Assembly: GCA_947069175.1 (NCBI GenBank)
Contig: CAMTDV010000003.1
Coordinates: forward strand, 42,809,606-42,873,605
DNA from: Scalesia atractyloides
Lineage: Eukaryota; Streptophyta; Magnoliopsida; Asterales; Asteraceae
DNA: 64,000 nucleotides
Direction of reading: 5' to 3'
In this document: piece by piece, positions 22,321 to 34,133 of the stretch
How positions within the stretch are numbered: position 1 is the first letter of the stretch
How the letters are laid out: each line of letters begins with the position of its first letter
The notes under the pieces: model-generated
The model's database searches: none
Seen by the model: the letters and a program-made list of their open reading frames with translations, nothing else
Told to the model about the DNA's origin: nothing
Translations under genes and position numbers: made by a program

Positions 22321-24125
22321 AGGCTAGGGCCAACGGCAATGTGGTTAACGTTACGTTCCTTATAAATGGTAGATATGCATCTATGTTATTTGATACTGGT
22401 GCGGATAGAAGTTTTGTGTCTTTAGAATTTGAACCTACCTTAAACCAAAATCGGGATAAGCTCACGGAATCCATAACGGTAGAAGTTGCTGACGGGAAAC
22501 CAGTTTCATTAAGCTCTATTATACGCAACTGTACACTCACCTTAAACGACCACGATTTCTCAGTCGACCTTATTCCTATGAAGCTGGGAAGTTTTGATAT
22601 CATAATTGGTATGGACTGGCTCAGTCAACATCAGGCAGAAGTTGTATGTCGCGAAAAATTTATACATATTCCTCTTTCAAACGGTCAGACTCTTCGAATC
22701 TTTGGTGAAACCTCGTCAAAGGGGCTCAGCTTAATGTCTTGTCTTCAAGCCCAGAAATATCTTCGCAAAAATTATGTCGCGTTTTTAGCTCATATCATCA
22801 AAAAGGGAACCATGGAGAAGAAACTTGAAGACATTCCAGTAGTAAAAGATTTCCCGCAAGTTTTTCCTGACGACATTTCAGGACTTCTTCCAGTTAGAGA
22901 AGTCGAATTCCGTATTGATCTTATACCTGGTGCTACACCAGTTGGAAAGTCTCCTTATAGGTTAGCCCCCTCTGAAATGCAAGAGCTAGCCAGTCAATTA
23001 CAAGAGTTGACTGACAAGGGATTCATACGTCCTAGCTCATCGCCTTGGGGTGCACCTGTCCTTTTTGTAAAGAAGAAAGATGGATCGTTTCGTATGTGCA
23101 TCGAATACAGAGAGCTCAACAAATTAACAATCAAGAATCGCTATCCTTTACCTCGCATTGATGATCTTCTTGACCAACTTCAAGGTGCCAACTGCTTTTC
23201 AAAAATCGACCTTCGATCTGGCTATCATCAACTTAGAGTACATGAAGAAGACGTCCCAAAGACTGCTTTCCGAACTCGTTATGGCCATTATGAATTCATG
23301 GTCATGCCATTTGGTTTAACCAACGCTCCAGCTGTCTTCATGGACCTAATGAACAGAGTCTGCAAACCTTATCTTGATCGATTTGTTATAGTCTTCATCG
23401 ATGACATTCTTATTTATTCAAAGTCTAAATCTGATCATGAGCGTCATCTTTGACTCATCCTTACACTTCTAGAGAATGAAAAGCTTTACGCCAAATTCTC
23501 CAAATGCGAATTTTGGTTAAAAGAGGTGCAATTCCTTGGACATGTAGTCAATGACAAGGGAATACATGTCGACCCCTCAAAGATCAAAGCGGTACAAGAA
23601 TGGCAAGCTCCACGTACCCCAACTGAAGTAAGATCTTTTCTTGGTTTGGCTGGTTATTATCGTCGTTTCATTTCAAACTTCTCTCACATTGCTATACCAC
23701 TCACGGCTTTAACTCATAAGGGAAAACCTTTCATATGGGGACCCAAGCAAGAAGAAGTCTTCCAAACCCTTAAACAAAAACTATGTGATGCACCAATCCT
23801 CACTCTTCCTGAAGGTTGTGATGATTTCGTGGTCTATTGCGACGCGTCAGGGCAAGGATTAGGTTGCGTTCTAATGCAAATAGGAAAAGTTATAGCTTAT
23901 GCTTCGAGACAACTCAAAACGCATGAGAAGAACTACACCACCCATGACCTAGAACTTGGAGCCGTTGTGTTCGCTCTTAAGATATGGAGGCATTATCTGT
24001 ATGGTACTAAGTGTGAAATATACACTGACCACAAGAGTCTTCAACATATCTTCAATCAAAAGGAGTTAAACATGAGGCAACGAAGATGGGTCGAACTTCT
24101 AAATGATTACGACTGTGAAATTTGA
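22321..24125 (+). pseudogene. Element E protease, reverse transcriptase and RNase H
   Basis: Protease: SMLFDTGADRSFVSLEF (about 22378-22430), DTG intact. RT: YPLPRIDDLLDQLQGA, KIDLRSGYHQLRV, and the catalytic FIDDILIYS at about 23394-23420. A premature TGA at 23451-23453 interrupts RT just after HERHL, with the frame resuming immediately (LILTLLENEKLYAKFSKC). RNase H: VYCDASGQGLGCVLMQ, ASRQLKTHEKNY, IYTDHKSLQ. Another in-frame TGA at 24123-24125 follows CEI where relatives have Arg. Both TGA codons are what CGA becomes by C-to-T change, the usual result of CpG methylation. Confidence 0.92.
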
Positions 24126-25662
24126 TACCACCCTGGCAAAACAAAAGTGGTGGCTGATGCACTTAGTCGAAAGGGTTATGCGAACTCCATTCGTCTTCTA
24201 TGTTCGCAAATTATAACCGACATTAAAGATCAAATTCGAGAAGCCCAACATGTTTCAGTAACGGAAGATGATGTACGAAAGGAGATGTCCTGTGGAGCTG
24301 AACTTAAAATTGAAACTAAATCTGATGGTATTCTGTACTACCTAGATCGTATCTGGATTCCTAACCACAACAATCTTCGTGAAATTCTTATGAATGAAGC
24401 TCACAAAACGCGATATTCTATACACCCAGGAGCCGATAATATGTATCAAGACCTACGATATACCTATTGGTGGCCTGGAATGAAGAAGGATATTGTTGTT
24501 TTTGTTTCTAAGTGCCTTACATGTTCCAAGGTGAAAGCTGAACACCAAAGACCCTCAGGACTTCTGGTCCAACCTGAAATACCTATATGGAAGTGGGAAA
24601 ATATAACCATGGACTTCATTACCGGGTTACCTCGCACTTCTGGGGGTATGACACTATATGGGTAATAATTGACCGACTTACAAAATCAGCTCACTTTATT
24701 CCTATCCGCGAAGATTTCAAGAACGAAAAACTTGCTCGTATTTATATCAGCGAAATCGTAAGCCGACATGGGTACCGTTAAGCATTATTTCTGATCGTGA
24801 TGGTCGTTTCACTTCACGAACATGGCAAGCAGTACAATCCGCTATGGGTACGCGATTAGATCTCAGTACCGCCTATCATCCTCAAACTGATGGACAATCT
24901 GAGGGCACCATTCAAACTCTTGAAGATATGCTTCGAGCATGCGTCATAGACTTCAAGGGAAATTGGGACGCCCACCTACCATTAGTTGAATTTTCGTACA
25001 ACAACAGCTATCATTCAAGCATCGGCATGGCACCTTTTGAAGCCTTATATGGTCGTAAGTGCCGATCTCCTGTATGTTGGCACGAAATTGGGGAAGCTCA
25101 AATCACTGGTCCAGAATTGATCCAAGAAACCACAGACAAGATCCATCAAATCCGAAACAATCTTCTAGCGGCTCAGAGTCGTCAAAAGAGTTATGCAGAT
25201 AAACGACGGAAGCCTTTAGAGTTTAACATTGGTGATCATGTACTTCTAAAAGTAACACCGTGGAAGGGAGTAGTTCGTTTTGGTCAAAAAGGCAAGCTAG
25301 CACCACGCTACGTAGGACCTTTCAAGATACTCGAAAGAGTCGGACATGTAGCATACAAGCTTGATCTACCAGAAGAACTCAACAGGATTCATCCCACATT
25401 CCACGTGTCGAACTTGAAGAAGTGCCTCGCTGATGAAAACCTCCACATTCCACTGGAAGATATTCAGATTGATGAATCTATGCATTTTATTGAAAGACCA
25501 GTAGAAATCATGGACTTCGGGGAGAAACGTCTACGACGAAGTCGCATTCCAATTGTTAGGGTACGCTGGGAGTCGAAACGGGGACCTGAGTTTACTTGGG
25601 AACGTGAAGACTCAATGCGCGAAAAATACCCGCATCTTTTTCCTACTACTTCTACTACTTAA
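24126..25662 (+). pseudogene. Element E integrase and chromodomain-like tail
   Basis: The zinc domain is intact (HKTRYSIHPGADNM ... CLTCSKVK), then the core: D in MDFITG, D in ISDRDGRF, E in TDGQSEGTIQTLEDM. Two 1-base deletions shift the frame, one at a G run near 24648 and one near 24772. The tail (FHVSNLKKCLADEN, RRSRIPIVRVRWESKRGPEFTWE) has chromodomain-like aromatic/acidic spacing. TAA at 25660-25662. Integrase would insert cDNA, and a chromodomain would bias it toward modified histones (family knowledge). Confidence 0.9.
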
Positions 25663-25683
25663 ATTTCGGGACGAAATTCCTAA

Positions 25684-25696
25684 AAGTAGGGGATAC
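25684..25696 (+). other. Polypurine tract of element E
   Basis: AAGTAGGGGATAC lies immediately before the TGTAGC start of the 3' LTR; purine-rich, as needed for plus-strand priming. Confidence 0.8.
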
Positions 25697-28358
25697 TGTA
25701 GCATTTGTCAAAAACGGGTTTCCAAAACCCGCTCCGTTTTGTAATCGAATATCAAGTTATAAATGTCACGTTGTATATTTATGATTATTTTGATTTTTAA
25801 TGATAAATAATTAATAAACAAACTAAACTATAAAAATTATATTTGATAAAAAGTTAAAACAAAATAAATAAAAATGAAATGTTGCTGCCGGGACTCGAAC
25901 CCGGGTCAGCCAGAACTGAAATCCAAAGACTTAACACACACACACATCACCACTCCGCCACTTGTTGTTTTCTGTCAACTTAGGGAAACAAATAACTCTT
26001 ATATACAAACCGAGTTTAAACCGGTTGCGCCAACTGAAAAACCGAAATCGGCAATTCAACCGTCTAATCGTTTGATTAATCGCACATTCAGGTTTATAAC
26101 CGATGCACCGACGATTTTTAATCAATTCAGATTGAATGAACATCAATTTTCATCATCATCGGTTTTTATAACCGAAAATAATCAAAGTCCAAATTACTTC
26201 AATCAAAACCCTTCTCGCGACTCAGAAACATCAGACAAACCTTCCGTTTTACTTTCATTATACTTTTAGTCCATCAGAACGCTTAAATCAACTCGCCGGA
26301 AATTTCTGCAAGTTCGCCGGAAAACCGTATTCATCATCAAAACGGTAATTCTTTCAATACCGTCGTAGTCTAACAATTGTTAAGCTATTTCTAACTTAAA
26401 CCTTTCAATTGAAATCGAATTCAGACATCGTTATCAGATAATTCCTTCGCCGAAAAATTTCTGGAAATCGTTATCTTCGTCTGTGAAACGGTAAGGACCT
26501 TCAAACACACTTTTAACATTTGTTTATCACTTCAATTCCACGATTGGCTAATCAAAACGGTTAATTGTTTTGTTTAGTTGAGGTGCACAAAAACAGAGCC
26601 GACGCATTGCCGGAAATTCTGTGATAAAACATTCCTACGGTATGTTACTTCCAACACCGTCTCTGCCATTTCATTTTAGCCTTAAGAATGATTGTTAATC
26701 GTAAAAACAAGAAAATGGATTAGTAACACCGTCGACTGTAATTCGAGTGAAGAAGACGAAGATAGTTAAGTTATAAGTATAATTAAAATTGGTATTTTAA
26801 AGGGGTTAGACACACAGTCCAGCGGTGGACTGTGTGCAAAATATACGCGCATGTCACGAGTTCGATCCCTGATACACGCACTCCCTATGTAATAAAATGC
26901 CTTTTTGTTTAAAACTGAACCGGGTTAACTCCGTTAGTTGTTAAGTATAATAAAAACCGAGATATTAACCAGGTTAGACATATAGTCCAGCGGTGGACTG
27001 TGTGCAACACTAAGTCGCACGTCACGCGTTCGAAACCTGTTACTGGCACCGGTTGAACGAATTAAAATGTTTTTGAAATTAAAAGAATTTTGGTTAAATC
27101 GAATTAGTATATAAATATAATTAAAAACAAGATTATTTCGGGTTAGACACGTAGCTCAGTTGGTAGAGCTGCACGCGTACGGGAGGTCTCGGGTTCGAGT
27201 CTCACCCAGCGCATACTTACACACTGACCGAACCGGTCAACAGGTCAACGGTCAACGGTCAACGCAAAATAAACAATTTTTTTTATATATTTTTATTTAT
27301 TTAATTTAATTTAAAAATCAATTAAAAATACTTAAAAATAACATTTTCAAAGATAGAAAATAGCCTTAAACTCACAAAAATATATCTAAAAATTCCATTA
27401 AAATCCTTAGTAAAATCCACTCATTTACTATATTTTTCCGTTATTATTTAGGTTAGTTATTTCTCGTTGTTCCGCTTATCCAATTCGTGCGCATCTCACC
27501 ATCTCCAATCCAACGCACCCAATGTGAGTGAATCTTACAAATTCCCCGTTTTAATCACGTTTTGGGGTGTATCATGTGTCTTGCTATATATTATATTTAA
27601 ATCATTGTGCATACATCATATCATGAACATGTGTATTCAGTTTGTTTCAACTGTTGTGTGGTTATCGTTAGATGCAATTTATTATTTTCAGTACATGCAA
27701 TTTCATAGGCCGCCGCTCCCCATTACATTATGAGCGTTGAGCATGTTCCCCATTACATTATGAGCGTGAACCTGGCGTGCCCACATACGATCGGCTCCGT
27801 TTGATTGAGCCTTGATCGCACAGACATTTTCATTTTCAGTACATGCAATACGATCGGCTCCGTTTGATTGAGCCTTGATCGCACAGTTTCATTCATGTTA
27901 TTTATCGTATGATGTTGGTATGTTAATGTATGTTATCATGTGTTATTGTATGTTATAGTTGTGATTGCTATTGCTACTGCTTGGTTATTTACATTTGCTC
28001 ATTTATGATTATGCACAAATTTTCATTGATAAACTAACAAGAAAATCAATAACAAATGTTTTTCTAACAAGGTTCACTCGCCAACTTATGTTGACCCAAA
28101 AACCCCCATTTTTACACATGATACAGGTGAACCAGCTGCAGCCAGAAACACATAGGATTGGACTAGAAGAATAAAATGATTTAGAGTTTGGGATTGTTAT
28201 ATTTGGTTTATTTTCTTTGTATTGTATGGACATGTTTGGATATTTGGAAATGTAACTTTGACTTTAATAAATATTAAACATATTAGTAAATATCATGAGC
28301 TTTGATGATAACCCAATTATGCCCCGACTCTTATTCCGCTGCGGGTCGGGGTGTGACA
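25697..28358 (+). repeat. 3' LTR of element E (2662 bp)
   Basis: Pairs with 17528-20181 across its whole length, with about 44 substitutions and several small indels by eye, mostly transitions. It keeps the tRNA-like array and the 38-bp repeat. Ends GTGTGACA then TSD TTCAC. Confidence 0.95.
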
Positions 28359-28363
28359 TTCAC

Positions 28364-29423
28364 CCTTCTAGAGATCATGGCCATCTGCCATTACAAGTCC
28401 ATCTCCTCTAAGTCATCGGGGTCGATCTGATCATAATCTTCAACAAACGTAGCAGGATCAGATATTTTTCCCTGAATATATTTCTCGTAAGAAGCAACGA
28501 AAGAAACAAGCAATGCCAGGTTTTCTTCAGCACTTTTGACACTCAAGAGGCATAGACTTAGAACTGCTGTTATTTGATTGTTGTCTCTTAGCCCCTGACG
28601 AGCCTCCTGAAGAAGCAACGAAACATACTTCTCCATCAGAATTTGTCACCATCTGTTCATTCTCACATGAGAGAAATGCAGTTGCAGTGTCACTAGAAGC
28701 ATTGTTGGAAGATGAAGGTGTAAGACCTTTATAAATCCCCAGATCTTGAACCTGATCATAACCCATTCCTTCTTCTTCATATTGAGCTCATAAGCTCTCA
28801 ACTTCCCAACAACCTCTTCCAAATCTTTCTTTTTGTTATCAGCTTCACCTTTTATCATTAACGTTTAAATATCCCACTTTGCAGGTAAAGCATCCAGCAA
28901 CTTGTCGTTTATCTCAAATTCTATGTCATAATTATCGATTTCTGACATCAGATGATAATATCTTCTAGGGGCTCATTTCTCATTCCTTTGAACACAGCAA
29001 ACTGTTTCTTAAGCGGATCCACCTTGTTCTTCTTCACATCATTATTGCCCTCATACCTCTTTTCCAGGGCATGCCACATCTCCTTTGATGTTGTTAATGC
29101 TTGAATGTATGTTTGATGCCATCAGGTAACAACATCTTGATAGCAGCTAAGGCTTTCTTTTCAGATTCATGCATCCTCTTTTCAGCTTCAGACATGTTGA
29201 CATAAGCAGTAACATGCTGTCTTCCTTCAAAATCATGCGTTGGGTTAGCGTACCCATCTTGAATATAGATCCACATCCGTGTGTCCTGATATTCAATAAA
29301 GGATTGAAACCTATCCTTCCATGTTAGATAGTTCTCTACCTTCAGCATCTTTGGAGGTTTATTTGTTGTGCCAGCCTCATGCTCTATCCTCAACAGCTCA
29401 TTTAAGTTTGACATATTCGACAT
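28364..29423 (-). pseudogene. Element B gag, 5' part
   Basis: Starts at ATG 29423 (MSNMSNLNELLRIEHEAG), about 830 bases after the PBS; the matching start in element D is at 41455. It contains the copia gag domain (KVENYLTWKDRFQSFIEYQ, MWIYIQDG, ALAAIKMLLPDG). Frame breaks occur at ~29094 and ~28860; later parts are in 28391-28858 in three frames. It ends where element E entered, within ...MISRRVN, shortly before the first zinc knuckle that resumes at 17522. Confidence 0.85.
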
Positions 29424-30256
29424 TTTTTACCGAAACGGCTCGTTAAAAACGTTAAAACTTATCCGAAATGGGCGGTTACCAAATTATACCGTTAGACTCA
29501 TCTCGACGATACGATTCAAATGATGTATATTGTCCGATAGTGATTTTTTTTTTGTCCTAAAAATCACACGAGTCTAACTGTCCAAATGGTTCATCAAAAT
29601 TGTCTATGGATCAATTTCTATGTCCGTAGACGTTTAACTCTGGTTACGCCAGCTGGTTAAGTTTCCACCTTTTTATGTGTAACTCGAAACAGTGTAGAAT
29701 CCGAAACTCTGATTAACAATCCGAGATGAAATTCCGGAACAGTAATCCGAGTTGACAATCCGAAATGATGATCCGGAATAATGATCCGAGATGAAATCCG
29801 GAATGCACTGTTCTGATACGAAATGAAAATCCAGAATAGACTACTCTGATCCGAGATGGAATCCGGAATAGTTCTAATCCGAGATGGAATCCGGAATAGT
29901 TCCCAATCCGAGATGGAATCCGGAATATAATTATGATTCGAAATTACAATCCGAAATGGCTTTTCTGATCCGAATTGCACTGTTTTCCAGATCCGAAATG
30001 CAAATTCTGGTCCGAAATTCAAGTTTTCAATACGAATTCCTATGCTTTTCAATCCGGTATGCAAGTCTTCAATCCGAAATGCCTGCTAAGAATCCGAAAT
30101 CCCTGCAGAAAATCAGAAATACCTGCAAAAAACCTAAAACAGCCGCTAAAACCCTAATTCAGCCGTCACAAACTTCAAGAACAACCTCCAAAACACGCAA
30201 AAATCCGATTTTTCTGTTGTCATGATTCTGAACCGAGCAATAATCAAGAGCCGAAT
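29424..30256 (-). repeat. 5' leader of element B with a TTCGGAT-type repeat array
   Basis: Non-coding leader between PBS and gag. From about 29690 to 30120 it consists largely of degenerate short units (on the + strand AATCCGAGATGGAATCCGGA and variants; on the - strand TTCGGATTNNATNTCGGAT), more than 15 copies. Element D has the equivalent array at about 40790-41165. The ORFs that cross it are by-products of the repeats. Confidence 0.8.
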
Positions 30257-30268
30257 GCTCTGATACCA
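30257..30268 (-). other. Primer binding site of element B
   Basis: On the - strand TGGTATCAGAGC, two bases inside the 5' LTR, complementary to initiator tRNA-Met. Confidence 0.93.
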
Positions 30269-30270
30269 AT

Positions 30271-30755
30271 TGTAGGTCCCCTAGTCCTTAGGGATCTTGA
30301 CAGAATCGTCTATCCAATCTAGAGTGCAGAATCCCCTAGATCAGATTTCACAGAAAACACGAACAAGAACACAAACACAATTCCTTTAAACTGTCTTCTA
30401 TTGATTATCAAACACGATTGTTTTACAATCAATCCAAGACTCTTCTCTCAATCTCTCTGAAGCAATTCTTGCAGCAACTGAACAATAGAACCACCAACTA
30501 ACTGAGCAACCTTAACCCTAATAACAACCTCCCTATATATAGAGATAGATTATGCTCATGGGCTAGGGTTTCCTACATGGACTGCTAATGGGTTTAAGGC
30601 CCAAATCGCCTACCATGCTTTACATTGTTTTTAGTTCAGCCCAATTACTTCTAATTCACGATTACAAAACTAAACCCGCTAACCGTTTAACATTTTACTA
30701 ATTACAAGATATCCAAAGACCAAATCTAAGTTGTTGTCACAATACTGCACCAACA
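30271..30755 (-). repeat. 5' LTR of element B (485 bp)
   Basis: Same length as the partner at 10796-11280, with about 28 differences. The - strand starts TGTTGGTGC, holds TATATATAG as TATA box at about 30534-30542, and ends GACCTACA. Followed by TSD ATTAC at 30756-30760. Confidence 0.95.
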
Positions 30756-30760
30756 ATTAC
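30756..30760 (+). repeat. Target-site duplication ATTAC, right copy (element B)
   Basis: Matches 10791-10795. Immediately afterwards the extra ORF of element A resumes in frame (LeuIleValLys...). Confidence 0.95.
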
Positions 30761-31379
30761 TTTGATTGTGAAGAAACCACGGGTGATGAAGAACATGCCT
30801 CTGATTAAAATGGAGCAAGATTTCTTCAAGATATTTAAATGTTCGCACTATGATTCGAGTTCAGGAGAAGCTGTTATTTGTGTGCACCCAGATGATGACT
30901 CTTGGAAAATCACAAAGGAATTAACCGAAGCTGTCATAGCGCACGAACGATTATATGGTCTATGGCGAGGTATTCGAGTACTAGACCCAATATGGCTAGT
31001 AAACTGTTCAAAGAAAGTTATAGAATGTTTATTCTATAGTAAGATAAGTTTTGAAGAGAAGGATCAAGAACAATCGCTTCAATTTCAAAAGATGATTAAT
31101 GTATGCTTTGCAAATAATATTCATTCTGGATAAGATTGGAAAACAACTTGGAGGAAGCTTGAGAAGAAAGAGTCAAAAAAACGGAAGAAAAAGAAGCTCG
31201 AATCGCAGAACGTACAAGAATAGCATCTTTAAGGAGCTTTCAGTTTTTGAACCGACGTCCTCCGACTGATCAAACGCCAATTGCTTTTGAGGACCGTTGA
31301 AAACCTGTAAAGAGATTCTTTGGGCGTTAGAGTCAAATCTATTTGAAGATTTTGAAGATTATCCAGACTGCGACAACAT

Positions 31380-31735
31380 CCAAGGCGGAGTTTGTTGGTG
31401 CATAATGTCTATTACCTACGTCTAGGATGTATCTGTAATGTTTATAAAGTTTACACGTTAATGTTTAAATGTGAAAAAGTAAGTTTTATAAGTTTTAACA
31501 CTATGTTTCGTGCGAAACAATACATATTTCGTACGAGTGACTCACTCGTACGAAACACAGATTCGTACGAAATATAGTTGTTTGTTTTTCACGCACTTTG
31601 GTACGAGTCATGTCGACCTATAAATAGGGAAGTGTTGTGTTAGAGCTAAGTAGTGATTTGTCAATTGGTACGGCGAAGCTCTGCCAGTTTGTTTACTTGT
31701 CTCTGTATTTGAACGTCATTAATACATCGAAAGCA
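31380..31735 (+). repeat. PPT and 3' LTR of element A
   Basis: CCAAGGCGGAGTT (31380-31392) precedes TGTTGGTGCATAATG (31393), a copia-type LTR start. The LTR has four or five CGTACGAA-type motifs (31507-31605) and a TATA box, TATAAATA, at 31619-31626. The best TG...CA end is at 31735, giving about 343 bp, but no partner LTR is in the window to confirm it. Confidence 0.65.
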
Positions 31736-32294
31736 GTTAAATAGTAAGTACTATCTTGTTTGTCTTGCCTACCTCTCTAGCAATGAATTCTGCCTCTGCT
31801 AGTTGAGCGAGATCAGGTCGATTGCTCATTTCGGGAGCTCGATCCCCGTTCACATGCACAATTCGACCGGAAAGCGACTGTTTGTCGAAACGACAAACAT
31901 TTTGGTGGCCGATAGCCTCATTCATGCCTCTAGTGAACTAGTTAAGCCTCATTTGGAACTTAGAATCCATTCAACTAACATGAGGCCATGGAAACACAAC
32001 TTTCAGAAAAGTTCGACGGCAGAATATAAAAGTGCCGATATCGAGCGAACGATCGAACGAAAGGCATTCCGGCCATCCTAACTCATCGAATATTCATCTA
32101 GCGAACTAGTTATGCATATTTTTAGGTCGGAAATGCACTAAGTAGACACCATGACAATTGTGGTGGTCGAAAACGAAAGCTTCTGGTACTAAATAACTAA
32201 GTTCGTTTATTAGCGATTATTGCGTAGATGAACGATCTAACGACATTTCCGTCATACGAAACTTATATTGGAGGATCAAGTGGATTAATTACCA
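31736..32294. other. Unassigned stretch right of element A
   Basis: Contains one 62-codon open frame on the - strand (31737-31925; NGDRAPEMSNRPDLAQLAEA) that I do not recognise. It is GC-richer than its surroundings and could be a remnant of an older element into which A inserted. Nothing else is supported. Confidence 0.35.
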
Positions 32295-34014
32295 TGTTAT
32301 AACACCCTAAACCCTAATTTTATACTAAGAATGCAAGATTAAACCTCTAATCACAAATACTTAGCTTAATGACTAAAATATCTTCCAAAATAACATGTGT
32401 AAAAAAATATATTAATCTTTACCCCCCTCTCTTGACGGTTTCAAGTGGGTGCCACACCCACTTGATTTTTTGAAAATGGTGGATATGAAGCATGGTGTGT
32501 GTAGATTTGATTTGTGGCTTGATGGATGATGATTATATAACTTAACCTACACTAGTCTTCCATCACTTATCACTTCAAATAATTTGCAACCATCTCCTCC
32601 ATATTTCTCCTTAAACTCATGGCTACACCACCACCCATATAACCACGACTTAGCCACCATAAACCACCACTTCACACATACTTTAAAGCCTCTTGAAGGT
32701 CATTCAAGGGGCTAGAAAGGGTGGAGGACTATTAGAGACATTTTGGAGCTTCATTTCCTTCTTAAATCACCATCTAACTTGTGCACCCATTGTAAGACAA
32801 ATTCTTTCATAATCTAGATTAGTGATGTATAAGTTGGTCATCTTGAAAATGAAGAAAAGATAAACCAAAAACCCTAACTCATACCATAATAATAACACTA
32901 AATATTGTTTATTTTGTGTTGATTATGTGTTTATATGGTAGTTAGTTAGCATGTTTATGTTGTTTATGTTAAAGTAGGGTATAAAAGTTGGATGATCTTG
33001 TATGATCAAGTATGAAAATGAAGATTTAAACATGATAATGTTTAAATCTAAACAAGATCATCAACTACATCATCCATGAAGATTACTACAACCTAAAAAT
33101 AATTTTTCCACACATGAATGATTTTTATAACAAGTAAGCATTATTATTTAAGTTGTAACCATCTTAAAAAGTATAGAAATCAAGAGATTGAAAGAAATGA
33201 ACTTGATCTAAATGATTTGACAAAGTGGTGATTTAAAAGTGCTAATAAATATTGAAAGCACCATCATGTTTTATAGAATTTTTAACACTAAAAAGCCATG
33301 GATGATGATACATTAATGTTGTAAATAAATAATAGGAAGATTTGTGATGGATTGTTGATCTTGATTATGAGCTTAAACGGGTTTTAAATAGGTTTTTGTA
33401 ACGTGGAAAACGCCATAGTTTGGGGAAAACTATGACGAAATTTTCTAAAAATCTAATCGCGATTAAGACATGATTAATAGGGTGATTAGCGGGACTAAAC
33501 GTGGTTAGTAGCTTAAATTGTCATTAAGTAAGTTCTAATGACAAGGGTTAAACCCTAAATACCCAAGTATTTAAAAAGTATATATATATACTTTTACAAG
33601 TAAAAATAAGTAACTTTTATAAATATATATATAGTTACTTGGGAAATAAAAATGTGTATACATATTTTGTCACCATGAATTTTTTTTAAATACATATGTG
33701 TATTGTATGTGTATGTATTTAGAAGCTTAGGGTATTCACAATAAAAATACCCAATCATATACAAAATTACAAACACTTGAAAATAATACCAAGTGTTGGT
33801 GACATACACAAATATATTCTTACAAAGCGTCGAAACAAAAATCGGACAAACGGAGCAATACGGACAATGGAGGAACATTCATGAATACATCGGCGCATCG
33901 ACGACCAACGGGTGAATTGCTGACACGAAGAGTCATTACGACAACGGGTGATCGTTGACAAGAAAAAGCCTAATAAACGACGCTGACGACGAGTCTAAAA
34001 TATAAATTTAGACG

Positions 34015-34017
<3 letters not shown>

Positions 34018-34057
<40 letters not shown>
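34018..34057. repeat. (TA)n microsatellite
   Basis: About 20 TA units inside the solo LTR. Confidence 0.95.
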
Positions 34058-34059
<2 letters not shown>

Positions 34060-34133
34060 ATCAAAACCAAAAGCCTGGAAAGTTAAAAATGATATAAGTG
34101 TAAACTTATAAAAAAACGGGCTCTTGTAATAAA

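Larger units (their letters stand above)
17528..28358 (+). mobile_element. Element E: Ty3/gypsy retrotransposon (probable chromovirus), innermost insertion
   Basis: Complete structure of 10,831 bp: 5' LTR, PBS, gag, protease, RT, RNase H, integrase, PPT, 3' LTR, with TG...CA ends and TTCAC duplications. RT precedes integrase, which defines Ty3/gypsy order. The integrase tail (RIPIVRVRWESKRGPEFTW) resembles a degenerate chromodomain, and long LTRs with a tRNA-Met PBS fit the Tekay/Del branch (inference). I count roughly 44 substitutions and a few indels between the ~2.65-kb LTRs, so it is the youngest layer. Three in-frame stops and two 1-base deletions make it non-functional. Confidence 0.95.
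10796..30755 (-). mobile_element. Element B: Ty1/copia retrotransposon, inserted in the extra ORF of A and itself interrupted by element E
   Basis: Ends are TG...CA, with two 485-bp LTRs (10796-11280 and 30271-30755), a PBS beside the right LTR, a PPT beside the left LTR, and perfect ATTAC duplications. It reads right to left. Without element E (10,831 bp plus one 5-bp TSD) it is about 9.1 kb. I count about 28 differences between the LTRs (~6%). It belongs to the same family as element D. Its gag contains element E, and its integrase has lost its core by deletion, so it is a dead copy. Confidence 0.95.
7482..31300 (+). pseudogene. Extra downstream ORF of element A (split by element B at 10796-30760)
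   Basis: An open frame to 8165 encodes a compact, well-ordered N-terminal part (KSAFSPVHN ... LVDYQMCMITALVLNL ... YPRFIQMLLGFLHPDL). I know this pattern from the protein found downstream of pol in Asteraceae copia elements; its function is not established. It is followed by Lys/Glu-rich (8340-8879), Gln/Pro-rich (8879-9030), coiled-coil (9161-9500) and Asp/Ser-acidic (9707-9994) segments, then a C-terminal folded part (10548-10795 and 30761-31133, with WDIKELVQAKMI and AHERLYGLWRGIRVLDP) and a basic tail ending with TGA at 31298-31300. The frame reads straight across the insertion once one TSD copy is removed. Several stops and frameshifts (8163, 8370, 8877, 9127, 9698, 9992 and others) show decay. 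It is not recognisably an envelope protein. Confidence 0.7.
1..31735 (+). mobile_element. Element A: SIRE-like Ty1/copia retrotransposon, 5' end outside window, interrupted by element B
   Basis: Order is gag remains, protease, integrase, RT, RNase H, which is the copia gene order. Unlike simple copia elements it continues for 5 kb past pol with an internal promoter, a large extra ORF, then a purine-rich tract and a TGTTGG-starting 3' LTR. Gag with long coiled coils plus a downstream ORF resembles the SIRE/Maximus lineage (inference from architecture). It is the outermost element of the left nest: 10796-30755 is element B inserted in the extra ORF with TSD ATTAC. The 5' LTR lies beyond base 1, so total length and age cannot be judged. 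Every coding part has stops or frameshifts. Confidence 0.85.

Noticed and set aside
29657..30225. Open frames of 135 and 113 codons on both strands in the B leader
   Set aside because: Produced by the short repeat units; repetitive residues, no start context, no counterpart frame in element D.
7482..31300. Calling the extra ORF an envelope gene
   Set aside because: SIRE relatives have been described with env-like ORFs, but here I see no signal peptide, no transmembrane helix pair and no fusion-peptide-like segment; coiled-coil and acidic low-complexity regions dominate.
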